The position numbers and the translations under genes are program-made. Of a stretch of DNA of 64,000 bases, positions 42,384-54,200 are shown in pieces. The number at the start of each line of letters is the position of its first letter. The first letter of the stretch is position 1. This stretch comes from Heliocidaris erythrogramma (lineage: Eukaryota; Echinodermata; Echinoidea; Camarodonta; Echinometridae): assembly GCA_025617745.1 (NCBI GenBank), contig CM046855.1, positions 19,437,880 to 19,501,879 on the forward strand. Reading direction: 5' to 3'. The notes under the pieces were generated by a model, which saw nothing but the letters and a program-made list of their open reading frames with translations, was not told where the DNA came from and did no database searches.

Positions 42384-45300
42384 ATGATCATTATGGCTCA
42401 TCTACAAGTAAAGTGGCTGTGCATCAGCGTCATCTTTGCAGTCTCTGCATCCTTTGCTTCGTCTTCCAACTCATTTCACTTTGATCAAAGTGACACCCAC
42501 CTCTCGGTGAGTGCGAACGACGTCCTCATCATTGACCACAAACTGTCCTCACCCTTCCTCTTCATTGGCTTTGGATCAATAACGACTCGTAGTCAGTTTG
42601 GTAACTACAGGATCGCAGACTACGTGGAAAGCAGAACTCCTATGGAAAATTTCTCTGTCGGAGAGCAGAAGACTGGGGAAGGAGGCATTGTGTCAACAAG
42701 GGTAACCTTCAGTTTGGTAGGATGTGATGAACAGGTAAAGTAATGCACAAGTGACAACAAAGCTGTTATTTAATGGGGAAATTGAAAAAAAAATGACAGA
42801 TCAATGGAACCCACATAAAATCATTGCTTTGAAATTGATACAAATTATTTCTGTAATTCTTAATTCGAGAATAATTCTTATAGATAAGAAGGCCTGGTCC
42901 CAAGACATGTTCATGTACCTGTTGAAGTACCTGTTGAAAATAACTAGTTTTAAATACAGTACATGTAGACTCTATATCTATATTAAGTAAAGGCCGGCTT
43001 TACTTTTTAAGTTGTTAAGTAAAAAATGAAGTGGTTGAAGTATTTAACTGAAGTATGCCATTTGTTTTTGCATGTAGAGGTGTCATAGGGGGTGTTGCAA
43101 GAAAGTTGCAATCATTTGCAAATCCCCCAAATCAGTCGCAAGTCTTGCAATATTGATTGCAAGTTCTATTTAAAATACATGTATCATATTTGCAATCATT
43201 TGCAAATGGGGAATTTGCAATTGATTGCAACTTTCTTTCAACACCCCAATAGTCACATACATCTTAAATACTTGACTGGACATGTGAAGGTTATGAGTCC
43301 AATCCCCTCTATGGCACTCATGTCCTTTTTCAAGACATCAGTCTATATTTGCCCCTCTCCACCCAGGTGTACTGAATGGGAACCTGGTAGGAAGGTAACC
43401 CTTGAATGCTGTGGGTAGTGAAACCAGGAGCTTATCTAACTTTAGGGAGTGCCTTGTGTGGTGGGTACGAGCAACTATACAAGAAGCTGATATTCTTGTT
43501 ACAATTGTATTTATTTATCATCTTTTTCATTGGTGCAATACTGCAATTCCTTTGCTGCAGGGAAGTGTTGCTGTAGACTTTGTGTCCTCACCAGATGACA
43601 TGTACGTTGAGTTTGTCGAGGTACCACGTGATGTCAACCGACTATGGATCCGCCTTCATGCTGAAGAGGGGGAGAAGGTGTATGGAGGGGGAGAGCAGTT
43701 TACCTTCTTTGACATGAGGGGGCACACTTTCCCTCTCTGGGTTCAGGAACAGGTAAGTGTGTATTGTCAATCTGGAGAGAATAACCTAGGCAAAGACTGT
43801 CTGTTGTGGACTCACTATAGAGCTATGTGCTTAGCCTTGATGTAACCAATATCTTAATTAGTTTTAAAGATAATAATGGCTGTTATGACTTTTTGACCAC
43901 TCATTTGAACAGTGCATTTGGGGCTAGTGCTTCTTGTTATTCACCTAGAGAATTTACTTCGACAAAGAAGTACAACTGCCACAAATACAGCATATTAAAT
44001 AATATGAAATTTAGTCAGATTTGTGCTCTTTGTCAAACTCTGCTTTTAAGTGTATTATGAAATATTTCGAAAATTATAGGGGAATTAACCTCAAAATATA
44101 AATGTGCTTATATTCAAAGATGTAATCTATTCCTTCTTGTTGTCCTACGTAGTTTTGCATTAAAATATACGAGATGGGTATAAATCAAGATTTTTTTTTC
44201 AGCAAAATTTATCGTCTGCTAGCGATACCTGGGGACTGCCATTTTCTTGATGTGTACATGAAGATATTTTAAATCCGAATGCAAAATTGTCTTTCTTCCT
44301 GATACAAAATCCCATTTGAGATTTAAAATAGTGAACAGATATATACATATATTCTAAAAACAACAATGTGTTTTATATATCTTTGAAAATTACTATTTTA
44401 CTAAATACACATATATTTTCTTGATACTATGACGTAGGCGACAGAGCAAAGAAATTCAAATTTATGGATGATAACTTTCCCCGAGTGTCAGTAGTGACAA
44501 ACTATGCATTCACCCGCTTTGAGATAATGGACTTCAGTAGTCAGAATGCGCATTGTATAAATTATGTTCTGGTCTGCCAGGCAATTTCAAGAAATCGATT
44601 TCTATTTAGCAAAACCAGAGAATTTAAAAAGAAATCTATAAATGTCAAATTTTAGGATATATGTATACACCTGGGGTGGTATTCTGAGTTTTATTTCATC
44701 TTGATTTTAGTGAAAAGATTTTAATTATCATAAGATATTTTAATTTGCAACATTTCTTCGGTGTTTGCGCAGATGAATTCCACGTACGCAGCCACTTTTG
44801 CTCAGTTATTAACCAATGGTGCGCCATAAGCGTACATTTTGTTATGACAATTAAAATTATTTCACTAAAATCAAGATAAAATAAATCTCAGAATACCACA
44901 CATGTTATGTATTTTCCATCATATATGGGGATTTTTTGTAATGAAGAGAAGCAATTTAGCTCGAGGATTAAAAGAAATCTTCCTGACGGGAACGGTTTCC
45001 AGTGGTCCATGTACAACTCCATATCATCAAGAAAATGGCAGCCCCCATGTAAACTGTTAGCAGATGATACCATGTGCCAGAATGTCTTTATTTAAACCCT
45101 TTCTGATATCTTAATTCTAAAGTGATACAGGCCAATGATTAAGAATATATTACACCTTTTAACATAAGTACATTTATATTCTAGTGTTAATTCTCCTTTA
45201 AACATTTAAAACAGATTGTGAATAAAAGTGGATGAATACCAAAGACAAAGTAGAAAGGCTTTAAAGTTGTCACCCTCTAGCCGTGATTGAAATTCTCTTG

Positions 45301-48300
45301 ATTCTCACAATGATTAATTCTCCCATCAAAGTCCAACGTAGGTGTTTCAAAGTAAAGGAAGGTGGGGGGGGGGGGGGGATCTTGGGCCATGGAGTGACAA
45401 AAACTTCTACTTGGCAAACAGTGTATCTTTAAAGAATAACCCTGTAAAGTTTCATATCTGTATCTCATAACGTTTTTTTAGTTATCACTAGTTGATTATT
45501 TAATTAAATATTTGTGATTTGACAATTTTGCATTGTGTACATTACATATCATATGGAGAAATTTACATTTTGGCACAGCGCAGCGATTTTGGACGATGCA
45601 CGGTGCCCGTTGTTCAAAATTTTATCAATTTGGCATCAAAAGATGTGTAAGACTCTAGCCGAAAAAGTCATGACAGCTTGCAGCGCCAAAAAAATTATCC
45701 TTGAAAACATATCGAGGTGCGCAGTTTTATGTAATTGGTAGAGCACAAGGAAAACCCCATACCACAGAAAGAATGTTCTGCTTGCGGGTAATATATCAGT
45801 AGATTTCTGGAGTTACATACTAGGTGGCAATGAACTGTAGGGTTGATACTGCTAGTTTTTAAAATGTGTTGTCCTGCGATTGTTCAAGAAATACACAAGA
45901 AAAATTTAATGAAATACATAAAACTTATAATGATGTATGTGCATGTCTATGCACACAATTATGTTCACCAATTCAGTTGTTCTCTGATAGTTGATGTGTA
46001 ATAGTGTATCACTTCAAGAACTGTCTTTTTTTCTTGTATTCTGCAGGGAGTTGGTAGGAATGGGAGTTCGATGGTAACACTGCTCGCAAACAATCGCGAT
46101 AAGGGTGGTGGCGAGTACTATACCACCTACTGGGCTCAGCCAACCTTCCTCTCATCCAGAAAATATTATGCGCATTTCACTACCACCAGCTACTCTGAGT
46201 TTGATTTCCACTTTGATGAATTCCATGAGGTGTACATTTTAAGCGACTCTCCAGGACAGATCCATTTCTTCACAGGGCCATCCTATGTGAACCTGGTCAC
46301 ACAGTTTACTGGGTTCCAGGGAAGACAACCTCCTATGCCAGAGTGGGTCTACAATGGAGTGGTCCTTGGTCTACAGGGTGGCACAGAAAGGATGCTACAC
46401 TACTTGAAAATGGCACAGGTAATATGCTTACACTAGATATACTGTATCCATTTGATATGACATGTAAGCCACACATGAAACTTCTGCTGTATTTTTGTAG
46501 TTTTTATTTTTTATAGTGGTTTACCCAAATGCTTGTTTGAAATAATAATAATAATATAATATAAATTGAGAGATCTTGTTAGCCTATTTAAAATTGCGAC
46601 AAATTTGTCAGCATATTCACTTAAACTTTACCCTATAACACAAACAAGTAGCTACAAATATTGTACCCCATGTGTTTTTTAGTATCTTATATGCTAAGTG
46701 TCATTTTTATGTGTTAACATCATATTGCCTATGGAGAAAAACATAAGAGTGACTGAAAAGTTCATACTCAACCCTTCCAAAAATGAAAGCTACCTTTCCT
46801 CACAGAATCTCCTGAATTGGAAAGCACTCTAGACGGAGTTCATGGTGTCTCTGTCTTCATACCAGTTTTAAGTAAAGGACAAAGTTTTGTTAATGTTACA
46901 TTTTAATCAAAATACCAACAGTATGCAGCATTACCAAAATTGTTTTCATCTTAAATGTTATTTAAGATGATGACCATTTGAATTGTACATGCAGCTCTTT
47001 TTCATGATAGACTTTATCTTTTTTTTTTTTTAAAGGATAATGGTATCAAGGTCAGTGCTGTTTGGATCCAAGACTGGGCAGGACGGATTAAGACTTCTTT
47101 CGGGAGGCGCATCTTTTGGAACTGGCAATGGGATCCGAAACACTACCCTGGTCTTGATAAAGTCATCGGTGATCTGAAAACGCAGGGTATCCAGGTGTTG
47201 GTCTACACCAACCTTAACCTCAATCAAGAAGGAAACCTCTTTAGGGAAGCTGAAAAACTAGGCTATCTCATCCTGGACAAGGATGGAAATACTTATCGTT
47301 TGGACTATGGAGAGTTCTTTTGTGGGATAGTAGACATCACTAACCCCAATGCTGCACAGTGGTACAAAGACCGTATCATCAAAAAGAATATGATAGAGTT
47401 AGGGATCAGTGGATGGATGGCTGACTTTGGGGAATATCTACCAACAGATGCATATTTCAGCAATGGAAAGTCAGGTATGGAACTCCACAATGAATGGCCA
47501 ACACTGTGGGCTCAAATCAATCGTGAAGGAGTCGAGGAAGCAGGCATGTTGGGCGAAATCCTTTACTGGATGCGGGCAGGTTTCAGTGGAGCGCAGCGGT
47601 ACGGGGTGATGACGTGGGCTGGAGATCAGTTTGTTGATTTTAGCTTGAGCGACGGCATTGCGTCTGTCATTCCAGCTGCTCTGTCGCTTGGCATATCTGG
47701 CTTTGGATTGTTTCATTTCGACATTGGAGGATACACTTCTCTATTCAACTACACGCGAACAGAGGAGTTGATGTTTCGATATGGAGAAATGGCTGCCTTC
47801 ACAACCATGATGCGAACACATGAGGGCAATCGCCCCGATGACAATCTCCAATTTTACTCTAATGAACGTACTCTCTCCCAGCTCGCTTCTCAAACAAAGA
47901 TTTTCTGTGCTTTGAACAGCTACAGGCGTGCAGTCATCAAAGAAAACACTGAACAGGGTATACCTGTCCAGCGTCCTCTGTTCTTGCATTACGATTCTGA
48001 CCCAAGATCGTATAACTTGCAGTATCAGTACATGTTTGGCCCTGATCTGCTAGTTGCACCCGTACACGAGTCTGGAGTAGAAACATGGGACGTCTACCTT
48101 CCTCCTGACAACTGGGTCTTTATGTGGGACGAGACCATTACATCCCTTGGTGGTGAGACCGTCACAGTGGCGGCACCAGTTGGTATTATTCCTGTCTTCT
48201 TTAGAAAGGAGTCCCAGTGGGCTGACTTGTTCAGGGATGTTAGGGATATCAGGAATAAAGTATATTCTGATCTTGATAATGGATACTGCTCTAAAGATAA

Positions 48301-48313
48301 GCCATGTTCATAG
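42384..48313 (+). CDS. Secreted GH31 sulfoquinovosidase-like enzyme, copy 1
   Basis: Four exons: 42384-42734, 43561-43752, 46047-46418 and 47036-48313, all GT/AG and phase 0, giving 730 residues. A signal peptide (KWLCISVIFAVSASFA) opens the protein. An N-terminal GH31 beta-sandwich (YGGGEQFTFFDMRG) is followed by the catalytic barrel. Nucleophile: D435 in GWMADFGEYLP. Acid/base: D502 in TWAGDQ. Sulfonate-recognition residues corresponding to E. coli YihQ Q262, Q288, R301, W304 and Y508 are Q291 (LGLQGGT), Q317 (IQDW), R330 and W333 (SFGRRIFWNW) and Y538 (FDIGGY). Expected reaction: hydrolysis of alpha-sulfoquinovosides such as sulfoquinovosyl glycerol from algal sulfolipid, outside the cell or in the gut lumen. 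YihQ has about 678 residues, so the length fits. It lies 2.9 kb upstream of a paralogue. It ends DNGYCSKDKPCS without an anchor. AATAAA candidates are at 49,198 and 49,432. Assignment to GH31 is near certain; the substrate is inferred. Confidence 0.9.
43088..43247. mobile_element. MITE in intron 1 of the first GH31 gene
   Basis: GGGGGTGTTGCAAGAAAGTT at the left and AACTTTCTTTCAACACCCC at the right. TTGCAATCATTTGCAAAT and related TTGCAA words fill the interior. 160 bp, no coding capacity. Confidence 0.82.
44075..45202. mobile_element. Foldback MITE in intron 2, with a nested MITE
   Basis: TATAGGGGAATTAACCTC at the left and GTGTTAATTCTCCTTTAAA at the right. The arms pair further inward (ACTGCCATTTTCTTGATG with CATCAAGAAAATGGCAGC). 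A related 656-bp copy lies in intron 1 of the neighbouring paralogue at 53,683. A second MITE is inserted at 44,675. Confidence 0.75.
44675..44901. mobile_element. Nested MITE, about 227 bp
   Basis: GGTGGTATTCTGAGTTTTAT at the left and ATAAATCTCAGAATACCAC at the right, with further pairing ATCTTGATTTTAGTGAAA to TTTCACTAAAATCAAGAT. It sits inside the foldback MITE and so is younger than it. Confidence 0.82.
45203..46046. other. Rest of intron 2 of the first GH31 gene
   Basis: Contains a G run at about 45,363-45,378. Nothing else recognised. Confidence 0.5.
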
Positions 48314-49874
48314 ACTAATATTTTCTGTATTGTAAATTTTGTTTTGTACGTTTGTATGAAGAAATTACAAATTTATTGAGTATTGAGGGCTCTATTATAT
48401 TTCTGTCATTCTTTTAAACAGGGTATGAAGAGGTGTTAAGGAGGGGATTCTATAAGGGGTATACAGTATGGTATTCAGTGCATTGTATTTAGTATTGAAT
48501 TATGAGTCATTATGCTGTTACAGTAGGCCTACTTTTTCTTTCTTTCTTTAAAAAAATTGAATATTTTAGTTATAGAACAGGATATTGTGTGGCCTTTTGT
48601 CTCTGAATGAGGAAATTAACATTCACTGTTATATTGATGGAACACCCTCCTTAAACATAAAGTATGAATTGAGTGCAATTATCTTCTGATTCTGATCCAT
48701 GTGTAATATCATTTATTTGTATCATCCTTGCATGTATTTTAAATGCATTGTGTGTGTGATTTAGTCTTTCACAATATGCATGATACATACACAAAGTGTC
48801 ATGGATCATAATAATTGTAAATGATATTATGAAAGAAATTAATGTGCTTATGAACAAGGAATACTTAATATGCATATGGATTGTGATAAGTATATCATGC
48901 AAATGCATGTTTTGTGTGTGATGCATGGGTGTGGGTATGTGTTTTGGCTTGCATGCTCAGTAGCCAGTTGTCATGTTTAAAAGTAATGAAAATTCTTCAC
49001 TTAAAGGTTCTAAAATGAGATGAGTCAGTATCTACATGTATATATAATTGTATGAAAGAAATACAAATGTTACAATCATGTTTACAAGATTTGTACATGG
49101 TCTATACATGCCAATATAAATGTATGATGTGGTATTAATTATTGATATTATTGAATTTAAAATTCAGCTGTTCCTTCTTCAATGCATGGTGATCTGAAAT
49201 AAATTTTCAATGTACATGCACTTCATCCGCAAGAGAATTGTCATTAAGTATATTCTCTATGTGTAGGCCTATTTGCCATGAATAGTAGTGAGCTTTCCAA
49301 GAGTAATTGTGCAGGTCCCTAGTCAATATTTATTTTTTCGCAATAAGATTGATCTTGATTGGTCTTGTTTAAGAAGTTGTGATGGCAGGCTGGTGAAATC
49401 ATAATCACTGTATTTTCTGTATTATTCTCAAAATAAACACTCAAAATATAAGAGAATGCTTGTGATGAATGAGAGAGAGAGAGACAGAGACAGACAGAGA
49501 GGAAGGGGGAAATGAAGAGGAGGATAGAGAGAGGGAGAGAGGAAAAAATTATATTGTTTTTAAGTAGTAGTCATTTGCTAAGGATAGTTCGGGCACTTCG
49601 AGAATATAATGAGTATAAAAACCCTTTATCGATTACTGTGTAGGATTGATTTTGACATTTGACATTTGAAAAGTCGAGAAGGCAGGTAAATGGTGAACTT
49701 GTGGCAAATATAAGAACAAGAAAACAAATCGAAGTTTATAGCACATGTACCTGGACCCTGTCTTATAGAGATTGATTTAAGATCATTTAAGACCACAAAT
49801 CGCAAACTTACAGTCTCCTGATCTATTGATCTCACGTTTTTAATCATCTGCAACTCTTTATAAGACTGGGCCCT
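48314..49874. other. 3' flank of the first GH31 gene
   Basis: AT-rich, with AATAAA at 49,198-49,203 and 49,432-49,437 as polyadenylation candidates and a (GA)n stretch at about 49,470-49,540. No gene recognised. Confidence 0.5.
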
Positions 49875-50905
49875 AGGATGAATGAAAGAGAGAGGTGGGG
49901 GACAGACAGAGAATGAAGAAAGAGAGAGAGAGAGAGTGTGGCAGAGAGAGACAAGAGAGAAAGACAAGAGAGAAAGAGAAAGACGGAGAAAGAAGAAGAT
50001 GGAATATTTTTTTGGACTTGTGCTCCCCCCCCCCCCCCCCGGCAAGAAAATCCTGGATCTGCCCACTGATGCTACAAATGGCATAGATACAGGCAAGACA
50101 GGCAACACCCCCCCCCCCCCCCTTTGCATGGCGAAACAAGAGGGAAGGGAAGAGAAAAGGAGAAAGAAATGGAAGGGGGAAATGAATGTAAATTGAAAAT
50201 GACAAGATCCCCTTCCAGTACCCTACCCCTAATAAGTCACATTTCATCCACCGATTGATGTCGGTGCATCCCCTACATATTATGATGCCAGCCGCCCACT
50301 CGGACCACTGGGACCTTCGCTACACAACTTGCCAACTGTAAATGCATACAGTCACCCGCATTATTGATGTTCGAAATATTTCACTTTCATGTTTCTTTTC
50401 ATGTTTTTTTCGTTTCATGTTTCTTCCCTTTATTCTCTTCTTTGATCTCCGTTTACGCACTTATACCCCAAATTATTTCGAAGGCCATGTAACTATGCGT
50501 CAAACCTTGAGCTAACTGTGTCCTAGACCGAAAATTCTGTCTCTCGTTCGTTAGCTCTCTAATTGCCCATTAATAATACCACTCAGGACATAAGCTGATC
50601 ATGACTGAATACTAGAACAACAGTAGACATCCGTGATTGAATGAAATTAGGCTTTAAAAAGCTCAAAAGAAAAAAAAAATCTCAACATGATTATCACTGG
50701 GTTATGGGGAGTCAAGGTGTCACTTTTTGATGGGGTGGGGCGCACCAAGAAAGGTGCATGGAATGCGCAAAGGCTGATTGGCCATATCCATCAACAGGGT
50801 ATGGGCGGGGAGGGCCGGATCATCTTCATTTTACATTGTCGTCCCTTTTTTCGCCATTCTATGGGGCCGGGGGAGCAGGAGCCTCACATGTAGCTACGCC
50901 ACTGG
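49875..50905. repeat. G/C-run repeat pieces between the two GH31 genes
   Basis: Purine-rich (GA)n sequence is followed by C runs at about 50,026-50,040 and 50,107-50,122. TGTAGCTACGCCACTGG at about 50,889 is the usual right end of the hAT-like family. The interior AGGGAAGGGAAGAGAAAAGG resembles those at 12,390 and 17,480. Exact borders are unclear. Confidence 0.45.
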
Positions 50906-51086
50906 TATTCACAAACTTCTTCTACTAGTATGAAATACAGAGTAAACTTTACTGGCTCTTGGGCTTAGGTCGGATGGAGTCCAAATATTTAGCGTCAGTT
51001 TATTGGGTTGTCGGTATATAGAAGCAGATCAGAGTTCACGCATAATCCATGCCAAAGTTTAGATAAAACACGCCCACTCCGGTCCC

Positions 51087-51233
51087 ACTATATAGTATAA
51101 CTCCATAAAAAACACAGGTCCATGTATAGGCCTCTACTCATTCTCAGGGGTCAGTCGCAGTAAAGACGATCCCTTCTCATCAGCTTCTGATTCTAATCGT
51201 AATTCGACATCGACTAGGTCATAATTGCCAACC
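51087..51233 (+). promoter_or_regulatory. Candidate core promoter of the second GH31 gene
   Basis: CTATATAGTATAAC at about 51,088 could serve as a TATA box, with pyrimidine-rich CTCATTCTCAGGGGTCAGTC (about 51,137-51,156) as a later initiator-like site. The start codon at 51,234 sits in ACCATGG, an ideal context. Inference only. Confidence 0.4.
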
Positions 51234-54200
51234 ATGGCATTTCAACCACTGCATGCCATGACGGTGGTCGTCGTCGTCCTCGTCGTATCGTCTTCGCATG
51301 CTTTCGACATTAATTACAACACGACTCATTTCTCTGTGTCTCTGGATGGAGTCGATCTCATTCATCATTCTCCTGAAGAGCCGTTTCTTTTCGCCGGCAC
51401 TGGCATACCTACCTTCGAAGGCCAGTTTGGAAACTATGATGTCGAGGATTTTGTCGAGGAGCGCGTTGCCCTTATCGACTTTGTTGTCGACAACCAGAAT
51501 CCCAACGAGCTGCATTTTACTTTCAGTCGACAAGATTTGTTGCAGGTCAGAACTCAGCCTAATGAATATATCAGTCCAGTATTTTATTATAGGATTTTTT
51601 ATTATAGGCTGGCCACACGAATTCATTTTATGTGCATTCAAATTCACCGATTCTGCCACCGTAGCTGTGTTTTATCATTCAAATTAGTTTTTTAGCATTC
51701 GATTTCATAAAACTGTCCTTCAAAAACATTTTGTTTGCATTCGAATTAAAACGTGTTTCGTCTTTGGAGAATTTTCATTCAAATTAAAGCGAGACGATTC
51801 GCGATTACGTAATAACGCCTTCCGTGAATTCAAATTCATTTCTTTGCATACAACTTCAAACGCTTTGCAGACAAATTAAACACGTTAATCATGTTAATCT
51901 CACCCAATCTTCATATTTTTTTCCTGTTTTTATTGATTACCCAATCTTCATATAAATCCGCTAGCTTCGTTCCGTGCTATATTCATTTTAAATTATACGG
52001 TATAGTGAGCAGCAAACATTTCACTTTTCAAGTTCAAGTTTCAAGTTTATTTTATTTATTTCAACTCAACTCGACTTAACATCATAGCAGTTTAACAATT
52101 AATTACATAGTAAACCATAAAAATGGATATTCCATACAATACAATACCCAAATATATGATGAAAAGAAAACATATATAACAAATGTGTATTTTATATAGT
52201 TTATCCTTTTGTAAAATTAGAGCTGAGGAAATGGAGGGATCCCACTAAAAAAGTTGCTCCCACTAGGGTTGTATACTAAATCAACACTATTTAGCAACTG
52301 AACGATCATATATAATTTTTCATACCTAGTCATATCACCGACATGTAGAATTAGCAAAGTGTGTGGTGTGGGACATTACATGCTGGGACATCGTTTTATT
52401 TTCATGGTTGTTTATTTGTTCATTTTTTTGTTGTTGAAAATTTATTCGGCGGTCATGATCTCTTTTGGGCCATTTATATTTGTGTACATTATATGTAGTC
52501 TTTCTACCACAGTCATAATCACAATCACCATCCTAACCGTGGGGGTGGGGGGGGGGGGGCATGTCCCCCCTGTCCCCCGCCTGTTGATACCCATGACCCT
52601 TAGGTGGTATGCAAGGAGTTATTTCTTAAACACATCACCGGATATTGATAAAGAATAAAGCTCACTTTTGTTAGATGAGGAAAATGTGCATATACCATAT
52701 GTTTGTAATGATAGGCGAATTTGAATGAAAACTTTGTTATGTTGAATGACCAGATGTGAAATTGAATGATCTGGACGTCCGCTTTGCCAGCGTTGACAAA
52801 TTTGAATGCAAATTGCGCATTTTGTAACCGGTTGTTAAATTGAATGATACAAGTGCAAATTCCATTGACCAAAGAAGTAATTCAAATGAAAGAAGTAATT
52901 CAAATGAACGAAGTGCAATTTTGAATGTCATTCTCAAGCCTACATCGGTATTTCGCGAATTTGAATGACCCATGTATCAAAACGAATGAAAAGCTTACGA
53001 AGTTGGCCGAGAAAACCTATAATACAAATGCTTCCTTGAAAACTAAATATCGGTATTTCTTTTTCTCTTGTTCGTTAAAAATGAGTGTAGCTGGAAATAT
53101 ATAATGAAAAAATGTCTTTGAATCATTAAACTCAAAAGCGTAACTCAAACATATAACATTTTAGAGTTCTTAAATCATTTAGATGTAAAACAATATACAA
53201 ATTGTCGCAGATGTTGTTCGAACATTTAGTGTAACTTGTGATCAGTTACATTGACGATTGTTGACGGTATTCAGATTTTTGCTGTTTAAAGAGGATTATC
53301 CAACTGTTGACGGATACTGATATCTCGCCAAAAGAAGGAATTGCTCAAAGCTCCAAATATGAAATCGAAAGAACCAAAAAGTGACATCTTGACCCTGGAA
53401 TTCTATATTTAGTGGATTTTTGACAGAATTGTGACATGTGTGAATTACATTTTTGAATAATGTCATTCTAATTATTTGAGTGCTTCGAAATGAAGAACAC
53501 TCATATAATGAGTCTCAATTAAAATTCTAATCAAATAAGTAATATTGGGACATGTAAAGATGCTTTGAAAACCTCGGCAAAGCCTATTACACCCCATTTT
53601 CAATTGTTTTTTGGGGGGAAATAGCTATCGTGACGACCTTGCGTATACTTTTCTTCATGCTAAACAAAACAAATAGTGTAAATTTAAAGGGAAATTAACC
53701 TCAGCGTATGAATTAGCTTATTTTGAATGGTGTAGTATATGCCTCTTATTTGATACATGCAATTTCATGTAAAAACACAGGATATAGATATAAATCACTA
53801 TTTTCCAGCCAAGTTATCGTCTGCTAGCAATAATAAGGGGGCTGCCATTACTTTATGTGTACACGAACATATTTTTCATCCCAAGTAAAATTTCCTTCAT
53901 CGTTAACTTGTAATTGATTTTTAGAGGACAAATATATATTAGATAAAGTCACATATTCTGAAATGTAAGTTTAGTTTTATATATTTTTTAAAAGGTCTTA
54001 ATTTGTTCATAAAAAATATACTTCATAAAAAATATACGTCAAGGACGGAGAATTGACGTCAAGGACGGAGACAATCGTAACAATACCAAAACAAAGCGAG
54101 GAATCTGCTTTACAGGATGGCTATTAGAACTCATGGGTCGTCAATTATCTAGGCCCATGGCCAATAACAATCGTAATACAATCAGAACAAAGCGACGTAT